Source: Mariniblastus sp.
Lineage (GTDB): Bacteria > Planctomycetota > Planctomycetia > Pirellulales > Pirellulaceae
Length of the DNA: 64,000 nt
Direction: 5' to 3'
NCBI GenBank assembly: GCA_022447605.1
Contig: JAKVBG010000006.1
Location: 1-64,000 of the forward strand
The position numbers and the translations under genes were made by a program. Positions within the stretch are counted from its first letter, which is position 1, and each line of letters begins with the position of its first letter. Shown here piece after piece: positions 20,261-30,400 of this stretch. The notes below the pieces were generated by a model. It was not told the origin of the DNA, ran no database searches, and was given only the letters and a program-made list of their open reading frames with translations.

Positions 20261-22090
20261 TCAGATATTCAAGTTTTTCTTTTCGCGGTCTCGAACTTGA
20301 CGGGCTTCCGATATTGATGGCGCCTCGGGAACCGCATCCGATTCCACTTCGAACCACTCCGGCTGGAACTGGATAAAGCCATGTCCGATCGAGGGGTTCC
20401 GGGAGTTCTTGATCGCCTGCTTGGCGGTCAACGCAATGACGGCATCCGCCAGGGCAACAGGACCGTTACAGCGCGGTTGATTTCCGATATCTCCCTGGCT
20501 GATGCACCAGGCCCAATGTTCAATCTCTTCGCGATAACCGCGACTCGGCGGCGCGCTCCCGGCAGCTGCCTGGGCCGGTGCTGCATCCCCACTGGCTGAT
20601 GTGTCGAGGATGGCGCTGGCCCCTTTTTTCTTGACACCCGCTTTGGCATACGTTCCCTGGATCGGGTACAGCAGTGCTTCTTTTTCGCGATCCAGGACCA
20701 GGGTTGCCTTGGTCCCCATGACGACTTCACCATATCCCCCGAAACCATTTCCATTGATCGAGGAATAGGAGACAACGACTTTCTTCTGCGGATCGTCATT
20801 GTAGCTGGGAATACCCTTTTTCGGATCGGGCAAGTTGTTGGCGGTATCCTTGTAACCGACATCGAAACTGTAATCGTAGCCTTGTCCCGGAAACTCGAAC
20901 ATGCAGTACACATGATCATCAGCATCCCGATCGACGGGGAACAGGTGCCGACCACCGACCGCATTGACGGTCAACGGGTGGACCGCCTTGCCCGTCTCCT
21001 TGCCGAGGGCCGCGATAAAAATACTGGCGGCATCCAGCTGGTGACTACCCAGTTCGGCCATCAAACCACCCCCGGTTCGATCCCACAGGCGCCAGCGAAC
21101 CAGTTCTTCCAACGCCGTTCGTACGCGCCCCGGACCATAGACATTGTGGTCATCAATGTAATCATACTTGGAAGCTTCAACTGTTTGATCCTGATCCCAA
21201 GCCTGCCACTGGGCAATCTGGCGAGCCAACTGCGCCCGGTCCCGCGAAGAAGTGGACGGGTCCTGGTAAACCGAATGGAACGCCTTCAATTGATCGACGA
21301 TCGGGTTCAAAAGTCGGCCGTCAACGGACTTTTCACCACCCGGGATGGGAGGAGCCCAAGAGTCTTTACCGGGACTGTTGTTGCGGTGCCACTGGGCACG
21401 GATATGGTGAATTTCACCCAACAGACCCCAGCGAATCAGGTTCACGGCATTGTCGTAAAGGATGCTGTAGTGACGCTGGTGACCAACCGACAGAAATGAA
21501 TTCGTCTCATTGGCCGTGCGGGTCATCAATTTACACTGGGTCACATTGTGGGCCATCAGTTTTTCACAAAGGACATGTTTCCCCTGTTGCATAGCCGCCA
21601 CCGCAACCGGGGCGTGCAGGTGAAGTGGTAACGCGATGATCACCCCCTCGATATCCGGATCCTGGATCGCCTCCTCCCAATCCCGGTAGACATCGACATG
21701 CCGCCTGGCCTCCGCTTCCGAGCTCCAGCCGTAAACATCCATCAGGCCGGGCCGCACCTTGATCGTGTTGGGCGTCGCCCAATCCCCGTGGAAGGCGCGG
21801 TGGATACTGGAAGGGCGAATATCGCAAATCGATTTAACCTGGACATAGTCCGGGTTGAGGCCCCCGATCAGGACGTTCCCTTCATCACCCGTACCGATGA
21901 TACAGATGCGAACCGGGTTGCGCGGTTGGTGGTACCCGAAATACATACCACCGACACCCGCCGCTGCCATGCCGCCAGCAGCAATCGAGCGGACCATAAA
22001 ATCACGTCGATGGATGTTGTCGTGGGCGGTCACGGCGGCGTAGTAATTGCCCCGACCAATTTCGCGCTCTTCCGGTGATAGATTATTCAT
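20261..22090 (-). CDS. Tat-exported Gfo/Idh/MocA-family oxidoreductase
   Basis: A 609-residue protein with a twin-arginine signal (H-R-R-D-F at about 27-31, then a Gly/Ala-rich hydrophobic stretch to about residue 52). The NAD(P)-binding Rossmann domain has I-I-G-T-G-D-E-G, and the family motif is G-K-H-V-L-C-E-K-L at 170-178. Proline is replaced by leucine but the catalytic Glu-Lys pair is kept. The length is well above the usual 340-450, mainly through insertions in the C-terminal domain, one of them an Ala/Ser/Pro-rich segment (about 510-530). Tat export implies that folding with the nucleotide happens in the cytoplasm. It lies eight bases downstream of the DoxX-type gene and is probably co-transcribed with it, so they may act on one pathway. 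Confidence 0.88.
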   Translation of the reverse strand: MNNLSPEEREIGRGNYYAAVTAHDNIHRRDFMVRSIAAGGMAAAGVGGMYFGYHQPRNPVRICIIGTGDEGNVLIGGLNPDYVQVKSICDIRPSSIHRAFHGDWATPNTIKVRPGLMDVYGWSSEAEARRHVDVYRDWEEAIQDPDIEGVIIALPLHLHAPVAVAAMQQGKHVLCEKLMAHNVTQCKLMTRTANETNSFLSVGHQRHYSILYDNAVNLIRWGLLGEIHHIRAQWHRNNSPGKDSWAPPIPGGEKSVDGRLLNPIVDQLKAFHSVYQDPSTSSRDRAQLARQIAQWQAWDQDQTVEASKYDYIDDHNVYGPGRVRTALEELVRWRLWDRTGGGLMAELGSHQLDAASIFIAALGKETGKAVHPLTVNAVGGRHLFPVDRDADDHVYCMFEFPGQGYDYSFDVGYKDTANNLPDPKKGIPSYNDDPQKKVVVSYSSINGNGFGGYGEVVMGTKATLVLDREKEALLYPIQGTYAKAGVKKKGASAILDTSASGDAAPAQAAAGSAPPSRGYREEIEHWAWCISQGDIGNQPRCNGPVALADAVIALTAKQAIKNSRNPSIGHGFIQFQPEWFEVESDAVPEAPSISEARQVRDREKKNLNI

Positions 22091-22098
22091 GTCAGATC

Positions 22099-23208
22099 CT
22101 ATTCGGACTCAGTAGATGGGTTGTGGGAATTATTAGACAAAAAGTAATCAAGTCCACCCATTCGCCCTGCACTCGTGGCAAAAATCACGATGATGGCGAA
22201 CAGTTCAATCGTCTGGTACATGGTAGGGACAGTACCCGGTATCCAGGGAGGCTGTGTGGCAATCACGGACACCAGGAAACCGGCAGCGGCCACCGAGGCA
22301 AATCGCGTGAACAGACCGAGGATCAGCAACGCTCCGACAATCGTGTCGAACCAGGGAATGAATCGATCGATTACCTTGATCCTGCTGTTTTCCTGATCAA
22401 AGGGACGGTGGAGCGAGATCGGATCCCTCGACTGCTGGGAACCGACCGCCAAGCCATTGATCCGCCCTTCAAAGGAATCCCAGATCGCTTCCACTACGCC
22501 GTTCCACTGACCCAACTCTTTCTGCCGGTCCGTGCGAATTTTATCAACTTGCTCACGGAGTGAATCGACATCCCGAGCTACCAACGTGCGGGAATTGCCG
22601 TCCTTGTCAAAACCGCTCAGCCGTTCCTGGGTCCCAAAATGGGCCATGATCGCGACGCGGTTCTGATTCAACCAGTCAGCCAGTTCCTCTTGGTGAGCTT
22701 CGAGAATCAGTTCGGCATCCTCAATCTGAACGCGCAGCATTTCGATATCGCGCGCCAGCTGTTCGCGTTCAGCCTCCAGCAACCCGGTATCGACCGACTT
22801 GTCCTGACTGGCTCGCGCCTCGTGAATCTGCTCGGCCAGCTCCGCTCGCCGCTTGATCCACTCGGCTTCCAGGGCCTGACTTCCCAAGCCGTAATAGCTG
22901 ACCGACTGGTCGACAAAATCGTCCCACAACGAGAAGGTGAAATCGGGGTTCACTTCAAAACGGAGAAAACCCTGCTGGTCCGGGTACTCCACGAGACAGA
23001 GCCGCATCCGTCCCTCTTCGTCACTCAGCAGTGACTGAAAAACGGGGGCCATTGGGCCTTTGGCAGACCGCAAGAAATATTCGGCGGTAAAGCTACCAGA
23101 CCGCAGCTTCACCGTCCCCTCGGTGAAAAAGTGAAAACCAACGACGACCCGTAGCAGCATCAGCGCTACGAACACCATCGCCAAGTTCAGTTTCGTGTTC
23201 CTGTTCAA
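22099..23208 (-). CDS. DoxX-family membrane protein with large coiled-coil insertion
   Basis: A 369-residue protein. The first helix and following loop (residues 8-30, L-R-V-V-V-G-F-H-F-F-T-E-G) and three C-terminal helices (about 280-350, with F-T-R-F-A-S and P-W-I-P-G) form the four-helix DoxX/TQO-like unit. Between helix 1 and helix 2 lies an insertion of about 200 residues that is highly charged and contains a long Glu/Arg/Gln coiled coil (about 110-185). DoxX proteins are usually 130-160 residues. The gene is first in a two-gene operon with the Tat Gfo/Idh oxidoreductase. It might anchor or pass electrons for that enzyme; this is inference. Confidence 0.82.
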   Translation of the reverse strand: MNRNTKLNLAMVFVALMLLRVVVGFHFFTEGTVKLRSGSFTAEYFLRSAKGPMAPVFQSLLSDEEGRMRLCLVEYPDQQGFLRFEVNPDFTFSLWDDFVDQSVSYYGLGSQALEAEWIKRRAELAEQIHEARASQDKSVDTGLLEAEREQLARDIEMLRVQIEDAELILEAHQEELADWLNQNRVAIMAHFGTQERLSGFDKDGNSRTLVARDVDSLREQVDKIRTDRQKELGQWNGVVEAIWDSFEGRINGLAVGSQQSRDPISLHRPFDQENSRIKVIDRFIPWFDTIVGALLILGLFTRFASVAAAGFLVSVIATQPPWIPGTVPTMYQTIELFAIIVIFATSAGRMGGLDYFLSNNSHNPSTESE

Positions 23209-23517
23209 CGGCCTCTTGCTCCGTCAGTCAATTCAACTTGTCCTCAAACCAACCCATTATGACTAATGTCCGGATTTCGCCAAGATTCAGTCAAACAAGA
23301 AGGCGACTTTCGGTCGCGAAATTATTCGTTTAACCCCCCGGATCGCGCCTGACGGTCCGTCGATCACCCGTCGCGACGTACGATTAACGCTCCGAATTGA
23401 CGCACTCTGGCTCGATTTTCGGCAAGCCTAACTTGATGAAACCGCAAAATCGAGCTGCCGATAACATCCAAAAACGGTTTTCGGTGAGCCTCGGGCGAGG
23501 GGGCCCGGCTGAGAGAA
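23209..23517. other. Intergenic region with short palindromes
   Basis: It holds no gene. It contains GCGAC-TTTCG-GTCGC near 23294-23308, the palindrome CGTCGCGACG near 23371-23380, and AAAACGGTTTT near 23472-23482. The last recurs in related form elsewhere in the window. The promoter of the DoxX operon must lie here. Confidence 0.35.
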
Positions 23518-25263
23518 TCAGTTCGCCTCGCCATCCTCCTCGCGTTCTGGCTCCTGCTCCAACTGTTCCTCAATCTGTTTCTGGCGTTTGGCCAACATCT
23601 CCTCAACGATTGCCAGGCGAGCCTGGCTGTCAGCCAAACCGGCTTGTTGATCGAGCGCCCCCTGGCACTCAATCATCCCCTCCAGGATTCGCTTCCGGTT
23701 GGCCAGAATTTTACTGAACGTCTCATCCGCCAGAGCGTCGTTGAAGTCCTGCAGCGCCTCTTCATGCTTTCCATCCTGAAGAAAAAAAGTACCCCGCGTC
23801 AACTTCAAGGCCGGCTGATCCGGGAAAAGCCCCATGGCAACGTCGATCAACTCGATCTTGCGGTCGTCCAAATCCGGATGCTCCTTGACCGCAACCTCGA
23901 TCAAGTTGTAGATCACGTTGGGGGAAAAGCTGTACTGCTGGCGGGCGATCTCCCAGTGGTTCCTGCCAGGCTCCAATTGTCCCTCGACAATCTGTTGCAT
24001 CCCCACCAACACATGCATAATCCCCTTGATGCCACGCTCGAGCACCAGTTCATTCACCCAGATCGCCTGGTCGCCGGACAACTTTTTCCTGTCGATAAAT
24101 TTCGAGAGGGCGCGGTAAGCTTCAACATTGCGGATATCGGTCCGAATCGCCTTGGCCAAAGCGATCAGGTGATAACGCAGGTTTCGCTTGTTTTCGAGCG
24201 CCTCAACACTCTTCGCTTTCATCACCAGGACTTCGGCCGCCAGTTGCCGGATCTTAAGCTTGGTCTGATTCTCCTGAGCCCGCCGTTCTCCATCAATCAG
24301 GACTTCAATGGCACGGTCAAAATCTTCTGTCAAAACACAACAGTGGCTGATGGAAATCCAGAGCGGCAGGTAATCGGGATAATCGATGACCATCCGTGAC
24401 ATGGTGACAACCCCGTTACGGCAAACCTGTGCTGCCTTTTCTTTTTCATCCTGACGATTGTAAAGATCCACCAGAGTTGGATAGGACGTAATCTGAGCAT
24501 AGACCGAACGTGGGTTTTCATAATCAAATGGGGTCTGCAGAACCTGCGTCAGATATTCCGAGGCGGACTCCAGGTCGCCGTCACTAGACAGGATCGTTGC
24601 CAAACCGACTTTCGCCAACACCGTATCGTTTACGTGTTGATAATGCTCCCTGGCCTTGGAGCGTCGCTCCTCGGCAGGCAGCTTCTCGCTCTCTTTCGAC
24701 TGGTAAAAATCAGCCAGCCAGATATGACCGTCCACGAAGTGATCGTCCTGAGCGGCTGATCGCAGCGGGGAGAGACGGGACACCAGGTCAACCGCCAGGT
24801 CCCTTTTACCAGCAGCGTAATAGGCATTGGCCAGTTCGAAACGGGCCTGGTCGTAATCTTCCGGCATCAAATCGACGGCCTTGCTGGCAAATGCCTCGGC
24901 CACCCACGGTTGGTCGGGGTCGTTTTGCAGGTGAGACGCGCCCCGGGCCCGGGCATAGGAGACCGCCCGCTCTTCTCCCAGGTACTGGTCAACCCAGATC
25001 GCTCCAAAAAATCCAGCCGCCACGATGACAGCCGGGAAACCAAAGACAAACTGACGACCGACGCGCGTCGTCGACCAGGAAACGACCATGAAAACCATGA
25101 ATCCGAACAGAGCCCGCAAGGGCAGGGTGACCAATTCCCAGGCGACCCGCCAGGGAGACTTGGTCCGACCAAACTGATCTTCGCCGGCAAACCGCCTTAA
25201 ACGGTCCTTGAAACGCTCCCACCAAGAGGAACTGCCCCGATTCTCCTTACGCCTGGATGACAT
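23518..25263 (-). CDS. Membrane-anchored TPR-repeat protein (second of a pair)
   Basis: A 581-residue protein. A basic N-terminus containing W-W-E-R-F-K-D is followed by two hydrophobic segments (about 46-62 and 72-90). The rest is helical tetratricopeptide-type repeat, with recognisable units around 115-145 (A-R-F-E-L-A-N-A-Y-Y-A-A-G-K) and 500-530 (G-T-F-F-L-Q-D-G-K-H-E-E-A-L). The C-terminus is a Glu/Gln-rich coil. TPRs bind other proteins, so a scaffolding or envelope-assembly role is likely. Its start is two bases after the stop of the upstream TPR gene, so translation is probably coupled. Order of topology and length are similar to its neighbour, suggesting an old duplication or a two-part complex. 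No enzyme domain is seen. Confidence 0.82.
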   Translation of the reverse strand: MSSRRKENRGSSSWWERFKDRLRRFAGEDQFGRTKSPWRVAWELVTLPLRALFGFMVFMVVSWSTTRVGRQFVFGFPAVIVAAGFFGAIWVDQYLGEERAVSYARARGASHLQNDPDQPWVAEAFASKAVDLMPEDYDQARFELANAYYAAGKRDLAVDLVSRLSPLRSAAQDDHFVDGHIWLADFYQSKESEKLPAEERRSKAREHYQHVNDTVLAKVGLATILSSDGDLESASEYLTQVLQTPFDYENPRSVYAQITSYPTLVDLYNRQDEKEKAAQVCRNGVVTMSRMVIDYPDYLPLWISISHCCVLTEDFDRAIEVLIDGERRAQENQTKLKIRQLAAEVLVMKAKSVEALENKRNLRYHLIALAKAIRTDIRNVEAYRALSKFIDRKKLSGDQAIWVNELVLERGIKGIMHVLVGMQQIVEGQLEPGRNHWEIARQQYSFSPNVIYNLIEVAVKEHPDLDDRKIELIDVAMGLFPDQPALKLTRGTFFLQDGKHEEALQDFNDALADETFSKILANRKRILEGMIECQGALDQQAGLADSQARLAIVEEMLAKRQKQIEEQLEQEPEREEDGEAN

Positions 25264-25265
25264 CT

Positions 25266-27002
25266 CTATTGGCCCCCGTTTTCATTGCCCGTTGAAGTTG
25301 CAGCCCCATCCTGCTCGGGCGGTTTTCGGTCTCTCACCTCCTGCAGCTTTCGCCGATAGATGTCCGCCTGGTCTTCCATCCGACCCTCGTAGCATTTGAT
25401 CAGGTCTTTCAGGATATTTTCGCTATCGGATCGGTCCTGCAGCGCCACTTCAAAATTGGCCGCCGCTTCATCCAACTGGTTCAATTGCATCAACGCCAGG
25501 CCACGGGTGTGTAGAAAGTGCGAACGGTAAATCTCTGCGTCGGGGACATTGACGGGTCGGAACTTGAGCGCTTCATTGGCCAGGTTGAGAGCCCTCTCCG
25601 GGTTCCTGTTTTCACAAACAAGATACGTGTAGGCCAAGTTGTTCAAGACCCTGGCGTCGCGAGGGTCTTTCTTGCGGGCATACTCGAAGTACTGGATCGC
25701 GGCATTGTAGTCAGCACTGGTCAAGGCATTCGTACCCAGTTCTGCATAAACGGTTGCCGGTGCCTGGGAGTCGTCCCTGGCATCGTAGATTGCCAGCGCT
25801 TCCCCGGACACCGAAGAGTTGTGGGCCAGGTTCGTCAACTGCCGGAGAGCGTCTTCGTTACGGGCCGCGTATTCAATCGCTTGCTTCAGTTTTTCCAGAA
25901 CTTTCTGGTCCACGTCGGGCGAGCTGCCCTGGCGGCTGAACATCGTGGCCCAGTACGAGTAGATGACGGAGAGTTGCCGCTTGAGAAACAGCTGCCGCGC
26001 CGGGTCATTATTGTAGCGGGCCATTTCACGGAGTAGCTCCTCCTCAGCGGTTTCGAATTCCGATTTTTTGATCAGCAGGTCATTGTAGTGTTGCCAGGCG
26101 TCGACCCACTTTTGGGTATCATCCCGGTCGTCACGAATCCTCTGGAAATACTTGATCAATGCCTTGTCGACCACCAGTTCGTTCCGGACCGATTGATTCA
26201 ACTGGCGATTGATCCTCAGCAACTGTTCGTAGTAGGCCGGGTTGTCATCAAAAAGTTCTTCGTAAATCTCACTCGCCTCGCGGGGACGCTTGAGCACCAC
26301 CAGCAGGGCAGCCTTCATTTCCTGGGCGCGGATATTCCCGTTATCCCGGATCAGGCAATTATCAATCTGCTGGAGCGCTGCCATCATTAGCTTTCGCTTG
26401 TTTTCCGCATTGCTTGCTGGTTGCTGCGTAATGAAATTCGCCATCCAGAAATGCGCTTTGCCAAAATTCGCTTCGTCGGCCGGCGCCAGGGAACGCATCA
26501 TCGACATCCCGCGTTGCAGGTCACCCTGTTTGAGATAAACCTCAGCCAGTCGGAACTTGTAATCGGGATCCAGCGGGTTGAGTGAAATCAGCTTTTGCAG
26601 GTAAACCCGCTCTTCCTGCCAGGCATTCTCCAGTTTCTTTTGCCGGATATCCGACTGGTCGGAGGCCACCACCTCGGCCGTCCCGTCGGCGGGGGGCGAA
26701 CCTAGGATTCCTCGCTCCCGATTCAATTCCGTCGTCAAGGATGCCGCCCGCTGCTGGGCCGCCTGGGCCAGGCCGTCGTACTTCGTTTCCAGGACAGGCT
26801 GATTGCTCAGATTGGCCCAGGCCAGGGTAGCCAGACAGAGCAACAGGGCCAAAATCGCGGGTAGACCGAGCAACAGGGAGCGGTTCCTCTGGTTTTCCCT
26901 CCAGAGGGAGGAAAAAAAATCGACGATCGAAACGAACAGGTGGTAAGGCAGGAAAACCAGCTTTCGCAGAAACATGATCAAGCTGTGCATGAAACCAGTC
27001 AC
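25266..27002 (-). CDS. Membrane-anchored TPR-repeat protein (first of a pair)
   Basis: A 578-residue protein with an amphipathic aromatic N-terminus, a transmembrane helix at about residues 43-63 (L-P-A-I-L-A-L-L-L-C-L-A-T-L-A-W) and a large TPR-type domain. Clear units are at about 141-170 (F-R-L-A-E-V-Y-L-K-Q-G-D), 425-460 (A-I-Q-Y-F-E-Y-A-R-K-K-D-P-R-D) and 505-530 (A-L-M-Q-L-N-Q-L-D-E-A-A-A-N-F). The C-terminus is polar. It starts at GTG 27002 with GGAAG just upstream; an ATG four codons later is an alternative. It is the first gene of a two-gene operon with the TPR gene two bases downstream. I infer a protein-interaction platform at the inner membrane; no catalytic domain is present. Confidence 0.82.
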   Translation of the reverse strand: MTGFMHSLIMFLRKLVFLPYHLFVSIVDFFSSLWRENQRNRSLLLGLPAILALLLCLATLAWANLSNQPVLETKYDGLAQAAQQRAASLTTELNRERGILGSPPADGTAEVVASDQSDIRQKKLENAWQEERVYLQKLISLNPLDPDYKFRLAEVYLKQGDLQRGMSMMRSLAPADEANFGKAHFWMANFITQQPASNAENKRKLMMAALQQIDNCLIRDNGNIRAQEMKAALLVVLKRPREASEIYEELFDDNPAYYEQLLRINRQLNQSVRNELVVDKALIKYFQRIRDDRDDTQKWVDAWQHYNDLLIKKSEFETAEEELLREMARYNNDPARQLFLKRQLSVIYSYWATMFSRQGSSPDVDQKVLEKLKQAIEYAARNEDALRQLTNLAHNSSVSGEALAIYDARDDSQAPATVYAELGTNALTSADYNAAIQYFEYARKKDPRDARVLNNLAYTYLVCENRNPERALNLANEALKFRPVNVPDAEIYRSHFLHTRGLALMQLNQLDEAAANFEVALQDRSDSENILKDLIKCYEGRMEDQADIYRRKLQEVRDRKPPEQDGAATSTGNENGGQ

Positions 27003-27403
27003 TCACTTCCAGGAACGGAGACAACGAACCAAGAAAACATTGTTCGCCGCTGATTCGAAAAGAAAAAGGCTCGTCGCCAGGGAACCGACACGGCCAAGCC
27101 TGGCGACCAGCCAATTCCCCTGCTACTAGCTTACTCAAACCGATCGTCTTGCTCTACAACCGGAGTCGGGTCAAACCTACCGAAGCGGGGCGATCGGCCA
27201 GGCTCCAGGCCCCCCTTTCCGCCTTTCCCCGATTCTCCAGCTTCCTTACATAACCGGTCTAATCAGAAAGACCACCTCATCTGGTAAATCCCGCAAAATC
27301 GGCAAAAGTTCCCAAGTTTGAAAGCCGAATACAAAAAATGGTACGCGACGGGTCCGTTGTGTCCGCACCATCATACCAAGTCCTTTTTGACGTCGGTTGA
27401 CAC
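27003..27403. other. Divergent region between the TPR operon and the BBP7-like gene
   Basis: These 401 bases contain no supported gene. An inverted repeat with perfect 9-base arms, 27073-27081 (GTCGCCAGG) and 27099-27107 (CCTGGCGAC), lies in the presumed leader of the minus-strand TPR operon and could form an RNA hairpin. No clear ribosome site precedes the plus-strand gene. Confidence 0.45.
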
Positions 27404-30400
27404 ATGAAGCGATCTATCCAACGAAAAATAAAGCCTAGCTCGACATTTCTGTTGGTCATCTCTCTGGCAATGACCTGCAATGCGGTCCAGGAGTCGCCGC
27501 TTCCCGACGGTCCCGTCGCTGCAGATCCTCCAGCGGTGACAGCAGAGGGATTGCCAGCAGCTGACGGACAGGCGACGGACAAAAAGTCCGCCAGCAACGC
27601 AACACTGATCGTACTGCAACCGAAATCGAGCCCAGCCCAGACCCCACGCAACCGAGTCACACAGGCGTCCACCGCCCCGACCAACCGGGCCGTCCTCTCG
27701 CTGGTTCCGACAACGCGCCAGTCCGCTCAGCCATCCCAACCAACGAACCGCACCAAATCGAATGGTATCCTGAAACTTCTTCCCGCCAAATCGGCAAGCG
27801 AATCGACCTCCTCCCAGGCTGCGAAACCGACAAGCTGGACCGAACTGGATATCCCCAAACACGTCCTCTACCCCGAGGCCCCTGCAGGGAAAACAACCCC
27901 CGCCAAAACGATTCAGGTAGTCAGGCGACCGCAACCCGCTGGACAATTGCAGATCATCAAGCCCCAGGCCGCATCGGGCCAGCTCGCTGCACCCAAAAAG
28001 GACCAGAGTATCCAGCTGCAACCGATCCGCCTGAAGAGTGGCGCCGATTCGCCGACCAAGGAACCGACGGGAGTCGGCCAGCTTCAGATTATCAAGACTC
28101 CCAAACAAACGCCGCCGGCAGTTCCATCAGCCCAGGTTCAACGCTCCCCCTTGCAACCGATTCAACTGAAAAGTGAAACCGGTTCCATGCCAATCAAGCC
28201 ACGGACCACCGGCCAATTGCAAGTCCTCAAGAGCCAGGATACACGTCAACCCGTCCGTGAACCGGAACGGGTCAACAACATCACGCTCCAGCCGATCGTC
28301 CTGCAAAGCAGAACCGAACCGACGACCCGGGAAGTGCCACCCGTCCTACCGGCGGTTGCTCCCCGGCAAATGGTCCAATCAGAAACCGAGCCTGCCAAGG
28401 TCCTTCCCGTGGCCCCGGCCGAGATGGCGCAACCGTCAGTCGCCCAGACCGATGTCCCAGCTGTTGAAGCCGTGATGCCAACTGAAACGGCCTCGCCCGA
28501 GATGGCGAAACCGGCAATCGCTCAGACCGATGTCCCAGCTGTTGAAGCCGTGATGCCAACTGAAACGGCCCCGCCCGAGATGGCGAAACCGGTAATCGCA
28601 CAGACCGATGTCGCCCCCGTTGCAGAAATCACACCGGATGCGCTGCCAACTGAGCCCGCGCCAGCTGAGGCCGCTCAGACAAAAGTTGCCCAAGCCGAAG
28701 TCACACCGATGGTGACGATTCCGGCCAAAACAACTGCTCCGGCAGCCACCCAGAGCGATGTCGTCCAGGCGGTACAGACGGGGGATACTGACAACGAAGT
28801 CGTGCAGGCTGAAGCGGAGCAGAGTCTCTCCGCTCCACCCATCGTGGTTCAACCGGCCGGCGTCCAGATGAACGTCTCCGACCCGGTGGTCACTGCTCCT
28901 GCCGAGTCCAACCCCATCGCGACCGCACCGGTCGCCACACAACCAACTCCAACCAAACCTGCCCAATCCGAAACGCTCCCGATGGAGACCGCCTCGACGA
29001 GCAATCCGCTACCCGAGAGCGATGTGGCCGCCCAAGAGCCGGTCAACAACCCCGCTCCGGCCATCACGGCGGAAGCCAAACCGGCAGCGGTGACGAGTAC
29101 AGAAGTGCCGGCGACTCAAGATGTCCAACCGGAAGCGGTCCCGGCAGAAGCGGTCCCGGCAGAAGCGCCGGCCGCCCAGGTCGCCCGGAATGAAACCGCC
29201 GTTGAAACCGCCGTTGAAACCGCCGTTGAACCAGCCGTTGAACCAGCCGTTGAACCAGCCGTTGAACCCGCCGCGGTTTCGGCCGCCGGCATCCCGTTCT
29301 ACCCGGCCCAGGCCGACGAACCGGCACCTCCCCAGAACCCGGAATTCCCCCGCGGCAAAGAGCTGGAAAAAGTCCTCTCGCAAAACATCGGCCAGGGGAC
29401 AACACGGCCCGGTTCGAGCAACGGTCGCGACACTTGGCAAGGATCAGCCGAGCTGATCTCCTCTTCCAACGACTCCTGGATCCTCAACCGGGGGCTGCAG
29501 GATCCGCAGACACCGAACAAGGAATCGGTCGTCGAAGGGGAACCTTCGGCCACACTGGAACAGATAGGGCCCGGATCGGGCGACTATTTCCTCGCTCCCA
29601 ACCAGTCAGGCAACGGGCCGATCGAAGGGTGTGGCAACCCGGAATGCATCGGCTGTTACGGTGGTGACGAGGCAGCGATCGCCCGCCAGATGGAATGCTG
29701 TGGCTCGATGCTCTGTGCACGACGTTACTTCATCTTCGACACGCTCTACATGAACCGCGATGACGGCGGTGTGGCCGGCTCAAACTTCTTCAGTGTCAGC
29801 AGCCGTTACAACTACGGTTTTCGCGCAACCATCGGGTGGCGGCAGGATGCGGCCGAAGGGACCGAGATAACGTACTGGGGGAGCCAGAGCTTAAAGGGCG
29901 ACCAACAGAGAGTCGATCCATTCCGTCGTCTGAATGCCCAATTCGTTTTCGGCGATGCTTATGGCCCCGTCTTTATTCCCACCAACGGATTCTATGAAGC
30001 CGAGGCCCAAACACAACTGTTAAGCACTCAGTTTCAGTCCCTTGAGTACAACCGGACGAAGTGGGCCTGGGATGTATTCAAATCATTTTATGGGATGCGA
30101 ATGCTCTACTTCGACGACCGCTACATGCTGGCGAGCCATAAAAGTGCTTCCAATGGTCTGTTTCCTCCAACCACATACGACTATGACGGAGTCTTCAATC
30201 TGGATGCCCAGAACTTACTATTTGGACCCCAGATCGGGACCGAGTACTTTTACGATATCGGCTACAAGACCTCGTTCTCGCTGCTGACCAAGATCGGTAT
30301 CCATGCCAACTTTACCGAGATGAGAACCAGGGCAGAAAACACCGTTACCGAGAAGATTGACGTTCCTCCATTCCCGCCCACGGAAACGCAATTTGTAAAT

